Below are positions 20,724 through 28,339 of a stretch of 64,000 bases of DNA, one piece after another (within the stretch, counting starts at the first letter, position 1; every line of letters begins with the position of its first letter). The stretch lies in NCBI GenBank assembly GCA_902795195.1, contig CADBKF010000007.1:31228-95227 (forward strand), read 5' to 3'. Below the pieces are notes generated by a model. The model was given only the letters and a program-made list of their open reading frames with translations, was not told the DNA's origin and did not search any database. A program made the position numbers and the translations under genes. The DNA comes from Oscillospiraceae bacterium. Lineage in GTDB: Bacteria > Bacillota > Clostridia > Oscillospirales > Oscillospiraceae.

Positions 20724-21251
20724 ATGCGATACATCGCCTTTGACGTGGAAACGCCGAACCACTGGAACAACCGGATGAGCGCGATCGGTATCACGGTCAT
20801 TGAGGACGGGGAAATCACGCAGGAGTTCTTCTCCTACGTGGACCCCGAGCAGCCCTTTGACTGGTTCAACACGCAGCTGACCGGCATCGGCCCGGAGACC
20901 GTGCAGGGCGCGCCGAACTTTGCCGCCCTCTGGCCGCAGATCGAGCCGCTCCTGGCCGGCGGTGTTCTCGTTGCGCACAACGCCAGCTTCGATATGGGCG
21001 TGCTGCGCAAATGCCTGTGGGATTACGGCATCCGCTGGCGGACGGAGGTGACGGGCCTGTGCACGGTCGTGATGGGCCGCCGCCTGCTGCCCGGCATCAG
21101 CCACAAGCTCAACGACATGTGCAGCTACTACGGCATCTGCCTGAACCACCACCAGGCCGACAGCGACGCCCGCGCCTGCGCCGAGATCCTGCTGCGCTAC
21201 ATCGAATCCGGCGCAAAGCCGGAGCAATTCTACCGAAGCTACCGCCTCTGA
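20724..21251 (+). CDS. DnaQ-like 3'-5' exonuclease (DEDDh)
   Basis: A 175-residue stand-alone DEDDh exonuclease domain, like the proofreading epsilon subunit but without extra domains. Catalytic residues are visible: D and E in IAFDVETPN, D in VAHNASFDMGVL, and the final H...D in LNHHQADSDARACAEILL. Its partner polymerase or substrate is unknown. It follows apgM after nine bases with AGGGAGA as ribosome binding site. Confidence 0.9.
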   Translation: MRYIAFDVETPNHWNNRMSAIGITVIEDGEITQEFFSYVDPEQPFDWFNTQLTGIGPETVQGAPNFAALWPQIEPLLAGGVLVAHNASFDMGVLRKCLWDYGIRWRTEVTGLCTVVMGRRLLPGISHKLNDMCSYYGICLNHHQADSDARACAEILLRYIESGAKPEQFYRSYRL

Positions 21252-21377
21252 GCGCCGGCCATGCCAGCGCTGCTCTTTTCCCGGGAAAAGGCCCTGTGAA
21301 ATTGGTGAAAAACGCGAAGTGCTGCACCACCGAACCCTGTCAGATTTTACAAAATCGAGCAGAGTTTTTTGGATTTA

Positions 21378-21406
21378 TTGACATCTGAAATCGCAGAAGT
21401 TATAAT
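21378..21406 (+). promoter_or_regulatory. consensus sigma-A promoter
   Basis: TTGACA (21378-21383), a 17-base spacer and TATAAT (21401-21406): a near-perfect sigma-A promoter ahead of the CofE-like gene and the purine-salvage genes. Confidence 0.85.
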
Positions 21407-21490
21407 AACTCCGTCGAAAAAAAGCACCATTCGGATCCCATCTGCGAACGGCGCGCTGCGCCGCTCATACACGTAAAGGAGCGTAAAAGC

Positions 21491-22684
21491 ATGAGAACCA
21501 TTGGAACTGTTGTGCGCGGTGTGCGCGCGCCCATCATCCGTCAGGGAGACGACATTGCAAAGATCACTGCCGAAGCTGTGCAGGCTGCCTGGGCCGAGGC
21601 CGGCATCACCCCGAGAGACCGGGACGTGGTGGCCGTGACCGAGTCCGTCGTGGCACGCAGCCAGGGCAACTATGCCACCATCCAGCAGATCGCGGCCGAC
21701 GTCAAGGCCAAGACCGGCGGCGGCACGATCGGCGTTGCCTTCCCCATCACCAGCCGGAACCGTTTCTCTCTGCTGCTCAAGGGCATCTCTCTTGCGGCGA
21801 AGAAGGTTGTCGTGCTGCTCTCCTATCCCGCCGACGAGGTGGGCAACCATCTGGTGGACATCGACCAGCTCGACGAGGCCGGCGTGAACCCCTACACCGA
21901 CACGCTGACCGTGGCCCAGTTCCGCGAGAAATTCGGCCACATCATTCACCCCTTCACCGGCGTGGACTACATCGACTTCTTCACCGACCTCATCGAGGGC
22001 TGCGGCGCCGAGGCGGAGATCCTGCTGGGCAACCGCATCCAGACCCTGGTCCCGCTGTGCGACGCGGTCATCGCCGCCGACATCCACACCCGCTTCCGCT
22101 CCAAGCGGCAGCTCAAGGCCGCCGGCTGCAAGGTGATCCTCGGCCTGGACGACATCCTCAACGCCTCCGTGGACGGCAGCGGCTACAATGAGAAGTACGG
22201 CCTTCTGGGCTCCAACAAGGCTACCGAGGAGACCATCAAGCTCTTCCCGAGAGACTGCACCGCCGTGGCGCAGCGCATTTCCGATCTTCTGAGCGAGGCC
22301 TCCGGCAAGCACATCGAGGCCATGGTCTACGGCGACGGCGCCTTCAAGGACCCCGTCGGCAAGATCTGGGAGCTGGCTGACCCCGTGGTTTCCCCCGGCT
22401 ACACCGCCGGCCTGCAGGGCACCCCGAACGAGCTCAAGCTCAAGTACCTGGCGGACAACGATTTTGCCGGTCTGAGCGGCGAGGAACTGCGCGAGGCCGT
22501 GTCCGACCGCATCCGCAGCAAGACCGGCGAGAGCCTCGTGGGCAACATGGCCGCCCAGGGCACCACGCCCCGGCAGCTGACCGACCTCATCGGCTCGCTG
22601 TGCGACCTGACCTCCGGCTCCGGCGATAAGGGCACCCCCATCATCTACATTCAGGGCTATTTCGACAACTACACCAACGAGTAA
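21491..22684 (+). CDS. CofE-like (F420-0:gamma-glutamyl ligase family) protein
   Basis: A 397-residue member of the CofE-like superfamily (coenzyme F420-0:L-glutamate ligase fold). Recognisable segments are RAPIIRQGDD, DVVAVTESVVARSQGN, and FMN-free ligase-type region VDYIDFFTDLIEGCGAEAEILLGN, with MVYGDGAFKDPVGKIWELADPVV near the C-terminal half. Clostridia of this kind are not known to make F420 and no other cof or fbi gene is in the window, so another amide ligation is likely. AAAGGAGCG precedes the ATG. It heads a cluster with hpt, xpt and a guaA fragment-type gene. Confidence 0.8.
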   Translation: MRTIGTVVRGVRAPIIRQGDDIAKITAEAVQAAWAEAGITPRDRDVVAVTESVVARSQGNYATIQQIAADVKAKTGGGTIGVAFPITSRNRFSLLLKGISLAAKKVVVLLSYPADEVGNHLVDIDQLDEAGVNPYTDTLTVAQFREKFGHIIHPFTGVDYIDFFTDLIEGCGAEAEILLGNRIQTLVPLCDAVIAADIHTRFRSKRQLKAAGCKVILGLDDILNASVDGSGYNEKYGLLGSNKATEETIKLFPRDCTAVAQRISDLLSEASGKHIEAMVYGDGAFKDPVGKIWELADPVVSPGYTAGLQGTPNELKLKYLADNDFAGLSGEELREAVSDRIRSKTGESLVGNMAAQGTTPRQLTDLIGSLCDLTSGSGDKGTPIIYIQGYFDNYTNE

Positions 22685-22696
22685 TCAGGAGGCATC

Positions 22697-23248
22697 ATGC
22701 TGATCAGAACCGCCGAACAGGATATCAAATACGTTTTATTCACGGAGGAGCAGATCGCCAGCCGCGTGAGCGAGCTGGCCAAGGAGCTCTGCGCCCGCCT
22801 GGAGGGCAAGCGGCCGCTGATGATCTGTGTGCTGCGCGGCGCGTCGTTCTTCTTTGCCGACCTCTGCCGCAAGATGACGATGGACCTGGATATGGACTTC
22901 ATCGCCGTCTCAAGCTACGGCAGCGGCGCCACGAGCTCGGGCGCAGTGCGCCTGCTCAAGGACACGCGCTACGACGTAGAGGGCAGAGATCTGGTCCTGG
23001 TGGAGGACATCATCGACTCCGGCCTGACGATCCAGTACCTCAAGCGGCTCTATGCCGCGCGGAACCCCGCCTCCATCACCACGGTCAGCTTCCTGGACAA
23101 GGACACCGGCAAGCCCGGCAAGCCGGGTGTGGATCTGTGCGGCTATACGATCGCCAACGAGTTCGTGGTGGGCTATGGGCTGGACTATGCCGACCACTAC
23201 CGCAATCTGCCCTACATCGGGGTCATCAAGCCCGAGTGCTATCAATAA
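22697..23248 (+). CDS. hpt: hypoxanthine phosphoribosyltransferase
   Basis: A 183-residue type I phosphoribosyltransferase that converts hypoxanthine (or guanine) and PRPP to IMP or GMP. Motifs: VLRGASFFFADL near the N-terminus, SSYGSGATSSG (flexible loop), the PRPP-binding LVLVEDIIDSGLT, and VGYGLDYADHYRNLPYIGVI in the C-terminal hood. It starts 12 bases after the CofE-like gene with CAGGAGG upstream. A hairpin (GCCGTGCAGCG, 23261-23288) separates it from xpt but lacks a T run. Confidence 0.96.
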   Translation: MLIRTAEQDIKYVLFTEEQIASRVSELAKELCARLEGKRPLMICVLRGASFFFADLCRKMTMDLDMDFIAVSSYGSGATSSGAVRLLKDTRYDVEGRDLVLVEDIIDSGLTIQYLKRLYAARNPASITTVSFLDKDTGKPGKPGVDLCGYTIANEFVVGYGLDYADHYRNLPYIGVIKPECYQ

Positions 23249-23325
23249 CAGTCGAACTATGCCGTGCAGCGGCTTTCGCTGCACGGCGTTCATCATTCTA
23301 TTTCATGAAAGAGAGGAAGCGAAAC

Positions 23326-23907
23326 ATGCAAGCACTGAAGGACCGAATCGTAAACGAGGGCAAGGTACTGCCCGGAAACATCATCAAGGTGGACGGATTT
23401 CTGAACCACCGTGTCGACTGCGCGTTCATGGGCGAGATCGCCGACGCCTTTGCCGAGCGGTTTGACATCAACAATGTAGACGTGATCCTCACCGCCGAGG
23501 CCAGCGGCATTGCGCTTGCGTCCATCTGCGCCTATCGCTGGAACAAGCCGATGATCTTCGCCAAGAAGGCCAAGTCCGACAACATCGAGGGCGGCCTGTA
23601 CAAGAGCGAGATCATGTCCTATACCTATAACAAAAAGGTCACGCTGCTGGTTTCCAAGCAGTGGCTGGCGCCCCGCACCAAGGTGCTGGTGATCGACGAC
23701 TTCATGGCCAGAGGCGAGGCCGTGCGCGGACTGTGCGAGCTGGTGGGCGAGGCCGGCGCGGAGCTTGTCGGCGTGGGCATCGCGGTGGAAAAGGGCTTCC
23801 AGGGCGGCGGCGACCGCCTGCGCGAGATGGGCATCAACTACCAGGCCCTGGCCGTCATCGACAAGGCCACCCCGGACGAGATCGTTTTCCGCGCGGACGA
23901 AGACTAA
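23326..23907 (+). CDS. xpt: xanthine phosphoribosyltransferase
   Basis: Xpt converts xanthine and PRPP to XMP. The 193-residue protein has the family N-terminus LKDRIVNEGKVLPGNIIKVDGFLNHRVD, VILTAEASGIALA, the Lys/Ser-rich loop FAKKAKSDNIEGG, and the PRPP motif VLVIDDFMARGEA. It ends FRADED. The ATG at 23326 has AGAGGAAG upstream and matches family length. No purine riboswitch could be found upstream. XMP made here would be the substrate of the GMP synthase that follows. Confidence 0.96.
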   Translation: MQALKDRIVNEGKVLPGNIIKVDGFLNHRVDCAFMGEIADAFAERFDINNVDVILTAEASGIALASICAYRWNKPMIFAKKAKSDNIEGGLYKSEIMSYTYNKKVTLLVSKQWLAPRTKVLVIDDFMARGEAVRGLCELVGEAGAELVGVGIAVEKGFQGGGDRLREMGINYQALAVIDKATPDEIVFRADED

Positions 23908-23940
23908 TTTGATACATATTTCAGAACAGGAGATATTACC

Positions 23941-24930
23941 ATGATCGATTTCAACGCAAACAAGCGCCCTGAGGAGATGGAGCGCATTTCGACCCCCGCA
24001 CTGGCCAACGCCTTCATCGACGCCCAGGTCGAGGCCCTGAGAAAGCAGATCGGCGACGGCAAGGTCCTGCTGGCCCTTTCCGGCGGCGTGGATTCCTCCG
24101 TCGTGGCGGCGCTGCTGATCCGCGCGGTGGGCAAGCAGCTGACCTGCGTGCACGTCAACCATGGCCTGCTCCGCAAGGGCGAGAGCGAGCAGGTGATCGA
24201 CGTCTTCCGCAACCAGATGGACGCAACGCTCATCTATGTGGACGCGGTCGACCGCTTCCTCGACAAGCTGGCCGGCGTGGCCGAGCCCGAGCAGAAGCGC
24301 AAGATCATCGGCGCAGAGTTCATCCGCGTGTTTGAAGAGGAAGCCCGCAAGCTCGAGGGCATCTCCTTCCTGGGTCAGGGCACCATCTACCCCGACATTC
24401 TCGAGTCCGACGGCGTCAAGGCGCACCACAACGTGGGCGGCCTGCCCGAGGATCTGAACTTCCAGCTCGTGGAGCCGGTCAAGCTGCTCTACAAGGACGA
24501 GGTCCGCGTGGTCGGCAAGGCCCTGGGCCTGCCCGATTCCATGGTCTACCGTCAGCCGTTCCCGGGTCCCGGCCTGGGCGTGCGCTGCGTGGGCGCCATC
24601 ACCAGAGATCGCCTCGAGGCGGTGCGCGAGTCCGACGCGATCCTGCGCCAGGAGTTCTATAAGCACGGCCTGGACGAGAAGGTCTGGCAGTACTTCACCG
24701 TGGTGCCCGACTTCAAGACCACCGGTATCACCGACGGCAAGCGGACCTACGACTGGCCCGTGGTCATCCGCGCGATCAACACCGTCGACGCCGTGACCGC
24801 CGAACCGTATGAGCTGAACTTCAGCTTCGTCCAGAAGCTCGTCAAGCGCATCACCACCGAGGTCCCCCACGTCAACCGCGTCCTCTGGGACGTCACCCCC
24901 AAGCCCAGCGCAACCATCGAGTGGGAATAA
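23941..24930 (+). CDS. guaA: GMP synthase ATP-pyrophosphatase subunit without glutaminase domain
   Basis: The 329-residue protein is the C-terminal half of a usual GuaA: the ATP-PPase domain (VLLALSGGVDSSVVAALL, P-loop at about residues 46-54) plus the dimerisation domain ending VNRVLWDVTPKPSATIEWE. It adenylates XMP and aminates it to GMP. The class I glutaminase domain that normally precedes it in bacteria (about 190 residues) is absent, as in archaeal split enzymes. The start is firm: GGAGAT upstream, MIDFNANKRPEE. Ammonia may come from a separate GATase outside the window. The sequence after it shows possible remains of an integrated element. Confidence 0.93.
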   Translation: MIDFNANKRPEEMERISTPALANAFIDAQVEALRKQIGDGKVLLALSGGVDSSVVAALLIRAVGKQLTCVHVNHGLLRKGESEQVIDVFRNQMDATLIYVDAVDRFLDKLAGVAEPEQKRKIIGAEFIRVFEEEARKLEGISFLGQGTIYPDILESDGVKAHHNVGGLPEDLNFQLVEPVKLLYKDEVRVVGKALGLPDSMVYRQPFPGPGLGVRCVGAITRDRLEAVRESDAILRQEFYKHGLDEKVWQYFTVVPDFKTTGITDGKRTYDWPVVIRAINTVDAVTAEPYELNFSFVQKLVKRITTEVPHVNRVLWDVTPKPSATIEWE

Positions 24931-25089
24931 GGAAAAAGTGATCCTTCGAGACCGCGAGGCCTTGAAAATACTGGACTTTTGAGTTCCCGTTACTCCGAGT
25001 GATAGCAAATTGATAGCACGAGAATCCGAGATTTGTTGAGAGCAAATCCAAGGGTTTGCGAGTGAGCTGTCACCCATCATCCATAAACC
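24931..25089. other. possible decayed attachment region after guaA
   Basis: No gene. A directly repeated TTGATAGCA/GTGATAGCA motif near 25000-25020 and the short AT-rich phrases around it resemble the borders of tyrosine-recombinase elements. The guaA 3' end is a known island integration site, but no integrase gene is intact here. Confidence 0.25.
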
Positions 25090-25234
25090 AAAGGGCCTGT
25101 TGCAAAATGCTCTGTCATTTCGAGCGAAGCGAGAAATCCGTTCCTATTTCACGCTTTTTCACGGGAAAGTACGGATTTCTCGGTCGCAAGCTCCCTCGAA
25201 ATGACAGGTTCGTGCATTTTGCAACAGGCCCTTT
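25090..25234. repeat. 145-bp MITE-like element with nested inverted repeats
   Basis: The outer inverted repeat is AAAGGGCCTGTTGCAAAATG (25090-25110, inverted at 25214-25234). Inside it a second pair, TGTCATTTCGAGCGAAGCGA with GAAATCC, is inverted at about 25170-25206. The whole can fold into one hairpin. No open frame fills it. Confidence 0.75.
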
Positions 25235-25430
25235 CTTTTTGTCTTCGGACAGGCATTTCTTCTTTTTTCAATTCTTCAATCAGTGCATCAGACAGAGTTT
25301 GAGAAGGAATCTTGGCCCACCGCCCGGCTTGATCCAACTCCGGGTACTTGGAGCGCCAGCGGTCATATTCCTCTTTGCTGATCTCCCCGTGCTCCAGCTT
25401 GGCGGCTTGCTCTCGCCAGGAACGAAACAT
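25149..25430 (-). pseudogene. remnant ORF of unknown, possibly mobile-element, origin
   Basis: The reading MFRSWREQAAKLEHGEISKEEYDRWRSKYPELD looks like real protein, with a sensible charged helical composition, but it is short (93 residues). Its last 25-30 codons run into the adjacent 145-bp repeat, and there is no good ribosome binding site. The frame stays open upstream only to about 25500. It is probably the C-terminal remains of a gene carried by an element that inserted beside guaA. The family was not recognised. Confidence 0.3.
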
Positions 25431-25570
25431 ATCAAATAGTTGAAGATATCGGAGACATTTTGCGCAAGCTGAAAGAAGCGTAACAGATACATATCATCTG
25501 CCGCAGATGTTGATACACCGTTGATAAGATTCATACATCTTTGATAGAATCAGGCTCTTTTTTGTCGTAA

Positions 25571-25890
25571 AATGAGATCATAAGCAGCGGAGAGTCGAAC
25601 CCAAGTCGGTTTTCCCGGAGCGGCGGTCCGCCGATGCTTCGGAAAGCGTCTTGAACATTCGGCAAGGATTCTCAGCGGCGTTTTTCTCGCCTGGGCGAAC
25701 CGCCGCTCCGGGAAAACTGCTTTGCACCTCCGCGCGAGTATTTTTCGAGGGATTTTCGGTGCGGCGAACGCAGCCTTGCTGGCGCAAGGCAAGGACAACA
25801 AGCCGAAAAGCACCGAAAAAGACCGCGCAGAGGCAGCTTGGGTTCGATTCCCCGCTGCTTAAGGCACAGCCGCCTGAAAGAATGAGATCA
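25571..25890. repeat. 320-bp structured element with inverted, tRNA-3'-like ends
   Basis: Imperfect inverted ends TAAGCAGCGGAGAGTCGAAC (25581-) and GGTTCGATTCCCCGCTGCTT (to 25860) resemble the T-arm and acceptor strand of a tRNA. A second inverted pair lies inside (CGGTTTTCCCGGAGCGGCGG at 25607-25626, inverted at about 25700-25721). The exact 10-mer AATGAGATCA occurs at both borders (25571-25580 and 25881-25890). No complete tRNA cloverleaf can be drawn. Confidence 0.45.
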
Positions 25891-25914
25891 GTGAAAACAG
25901 AAAGGAGCCTCACC

Positions 25915-27399
25915 ATGGCAAGAACCCGAAAGCTCAGGGGTCCGGAGTCCGTCGGCGCAAAGGAAATTTTCGGCGTCACGGCGCTATCGACCAACAACGG
26001 CTTCGCAGCCATCTTCATGTCCACCATGTTCATGACCTTCATGACCGACTATGCAGGTCTGGGCAAGATGGGCGCCACCCTGGCCACCGTCCTTTTGCTG
26101 GCTGCGAGAGTCATCGACGCAGTGGACGACCCGATCCAGGGCTTCATCATGGACCGCGGCAAGATCGGCAAGCACGGCAAGTACAAGCCCTTCTTCATGC
26201 TCTCCATCATCATGACCGCCATCGGCGTCATTTTCCTGTACCTGATGCCCAAGGGCATCACCGGCTCGGCAGTGATCGTGACCGTCTGGGTCATCTTCTT
26301 CTACCTTGTCTATGACATCGGCGCATCCTTCTACAACCCGAATCTGCTGTTCCGTGCCATGACCACCGACACGAACGAGCGCTCCAAGCTGCTCATCGGC
26401 CCCCGTGTCTGGGTCATGATCATCGGCATGATGGGCTCCGGCATGGCCGCGGTCGCCGTCACCATCCAGGCCGCCACCGGCAGCTACAAGACCGCCTACA
26501 TGATCCTGGCGATGGTCGCCATGGTCGTCTCGAGCATCATCTCCGTCATTGGCTGGTTCATGGTCAAGGAGAAGCACGTGGTCGAGCAGGACCCCGAGGA
26601 CAAGGTCAAGTTCACCGACTTCTTCGAGCTCATGAAGACCAACAAGCCCATGATGCTGAACTTCTTCAAGTGCATCGCCACCGGCTTTATCTGGACCTTC
26701 CTGTTTGCCGCGCCCGTCTACTACGTCAAGTACGGCTACTGCGCCGACCTCACCACCGGCGCGGTGGATATGGCAAAGTTCGGCAGCCTGTCCATGGTCG
26801 TCTCCCTCATGATGCTCTTCCCGCTGCTACTTGGCACCATCGTCGCCAACCCCATGCTCAAGGCCTTCAAGGGCGACTTCCTCAAGATGCACATCTTCGA
26901 CCTTGCCATGCAGGGCGGCGCCGGCCTTCTGATGTTCATTCTGCAGCTGCTCGGCCTGCTGCGCACCAGCCCCATTTTCTTCTTCATCCCCATGTTCCTG
27001 ATGGCCTTCTTTGTGGGCATCGACTTCGTGCCCGGCAACAACCTCAGCATGGAGATCATGGACTACACCGTCTATAAGACCGGCAAGGATCGCTCCGCGC
27101 TCACCGGCGTGCTCGAGAAGTTCCTGGAGAAGGCGCAGAGCGCGGTTTCCGCCTCGATCGTCGGCGCTGTGCTGATCGCCATCGGCTATCAGGTCGACTC
27201 CGTCACCGGCAACTACGTGGGCGACATCGCCAAGATGCCCACCCTGCTGACCTGGATGATCGTCATCATGGGTCTCGTTCCCGCGATCCTGGCCTTCGTC
27301 GGCATCATGGTCATCGGCAAGTACCCCATCGACCAGACCGAGCGCGGCAAGATCCGCGCGTACATCGCAGAGCACCAGACCAAGAAGGAAGTCGACTGA
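25915..27399 (+). CDS. GPH-family sugar:cation symporter (MFS)
   Basis: A 494-residue, 12-helix transporter of the glycoside-pentoside-hexuronide:cation symporter family (MelB-like). Family marks are FMTDYAGLGKMGATLATVLLLAARVIDAVDDPIQGFIMDR, which contains the cation-site acidic residues, GKHGKYKPFFML, and the C-terminal GYQVDSVTGNYVGDIAKMPTLLTWMIVI. The ATG at 25915 has AAAGGAGC upstream. It precedes an AraC regulator, a GH3 beta-glucosidase and a GH43 enzyme, so it probably imports a glycoside that those enzymes hydrolyse in the cytoplasm. Confidence 0.9.
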   Translation: MARTRKLRGPESVGAKEIFGVTALSTNNGFAAIFMSTMFMTFMTDYAGLGKMGATLATVLLLAARVIDAVDDPIQGFIMDRGKIGKHGKYKPFFMLSIIMTAIGVIFLYLMPKGITGSAVIVTVWVIFFYLVYDIGASFYNPNLLFRAMTTDTNERSKLLIGPRVWVMIIGMMGSGMAAVAVTIQAATGSYKTAYMILAMVAMVVSSIISVIGWFMVKEKHVVEQDPEDKVKFTDFFELMKTNKPMMLNFFKCIATGFIWTFLFAAPVYYVKYGYCADLTTGAVDMAKFGSLSMVVSLMMLFPLLLGTIVANPMLKAFKGDFLKMHIFDLAMQGGAGLLMFILQLLGLLRTSPIFFFIPMFLMAFFVGIDFVPGNNLSMEIMDYTVYKTGKDRSALTGVLEKFLEKAQSAVSASIVGAVLIAIGYQVDSVTGNYVGDIAKMPTLLTWMIVIMGLVPAILAFVGIMVIGKYPIDQTERGKIRAYIAEHQTKKEVD

Positions 27400-27415
27400 G
27401 TTCCGTCACCCAACC

Positions 27416-27450
27416 CCGCGGCGCAGATTTTCCTGCGCCGCGGCTTTTTT
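27416..27450 (+). terminator. intrinsic terminator after the GPH symporter
   Basis: An 11-bp GC stem (CCGCGGCGCAG at 27416-27426 with its complement) and a short loop are followed by TTTTTT. Confidence 0.88.
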
Positions 27451-28281
27451 CTGCACTCCGAAGCAGAAGAAATTGCCGGAAGGGAAAACAGAAAGTTGAA
27501 AGTGGAAAGTGGAAAGTGGAAAGTTTCGGTATCGCTTCGCGATGAATTGAATTGTAATACCAGCGTGTCAAAAACTTCCGGCAGCAGCGCAGTTGCTTGA
27601 ATCGGCCGCAGTCTCAACCCCGTCATTGCGAACCAGTGACCAATGTCTGCATTTTTGCCTACGCAAAAAGCGGTGTGGCAATCCGTTTCCCTTGGAGGGA
27701 AGTGTGCGGGCGGCAGATTGCCGTTCTTTCGCGTGCAGTGCAGCATGAGACATTCCGTAGTGGCCGATGCCCACATCGGCCATAAAGCTACGATGCGCAA
27801 CGATGGCTTATGGCCGATGTGGGCATCGGCCACTACGGGTGCTTTTTCTGGCAGGCGAAAATTACCAACCCTGGCGCTTCCGTCACCGGGTCCTGCCTCC
27901 GGCGGCCCTATTTTCTTTGGCTCTTGCCCAAAGAAAATAGGGGAAAAGAAAAGCCGCTTTCCTTCGCGGAAGCTTTCCCGGCAACCATCGTACACGCTAC
28001 GTGCTGCTTGCTTTTTGGGTACCTGGGAAGGATCTGACTGGTGTTCTATCCCCGCGCCAGCGCTGGCCTGATTCCGAGCGTGGTGTTCTGCTCCATCGGC
28101 CTTTGCTGAACTGCATCATGATGATAGAACATGATACCGTAGGGTAAGCTTTGACAGCCTGATATCTTAATTATGCGATTTGAAATATCAATTCAATTCA
28201 TCGCGAAGCGATACCGAAACTTTCCACTTTCCACTTTCAACTGTCCACTTCCCACTGGCCCTTGCCCCGGCAAATTCCAAT
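27451..28281. repeat. composite repeat island between symporter and AraC gene
   Basis: No gene supported. A long inverted repeat bounds the stretch: GGAAAGT heptamers plus TTTCGGTATCGCTTCGCGAT at 27487-27553, inverted at about 28187-28250. Inside are two copies of the GGCCGATGTGGGCATCGGCC palindrome (27757-27786, 27808-27838) and a perfect hairpin CCTATTTTCTTTGG (27902-27940). It looks like nested insertion of several non-coding repeats. Confidence 0.65.
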
Positions 28282-28310
28282 TTGCATTCTTTTCCGCCCT
28301 GTGTTATAAT
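28282..28310 (+). promoter_or_regulatory. sigma-A promoter for the AraC-family gene
   Basis: TTGCAT (28282-28287), a 17-base spacer and TATAAT (28305-28310), about 30 bases upstream of the start. Confidence 0.7.
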
Positions 28311-28339
28311 GGGTTCACTCACAGACGGAGGTGCTTGCG

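Noticed and set aside
23249..23325. Purine riboswitch upstream of xpt
   Set aside because: Only a simple hairpin (23261-23288) is present; none of the conserved purine-aptamer loop sequences are visible.
25836..25861. tRNA gene
   Set aside because: Only a T-arm and acceptor-like segment is present; no D-arm or anticodon arm can be drawn on either strand.
25651..25914. 88-codon extension of the GPH symporter
   Set aside because: It translates the structured repeat element; the ATG at 25915 has a good ribosome binding site and starts the family domain.
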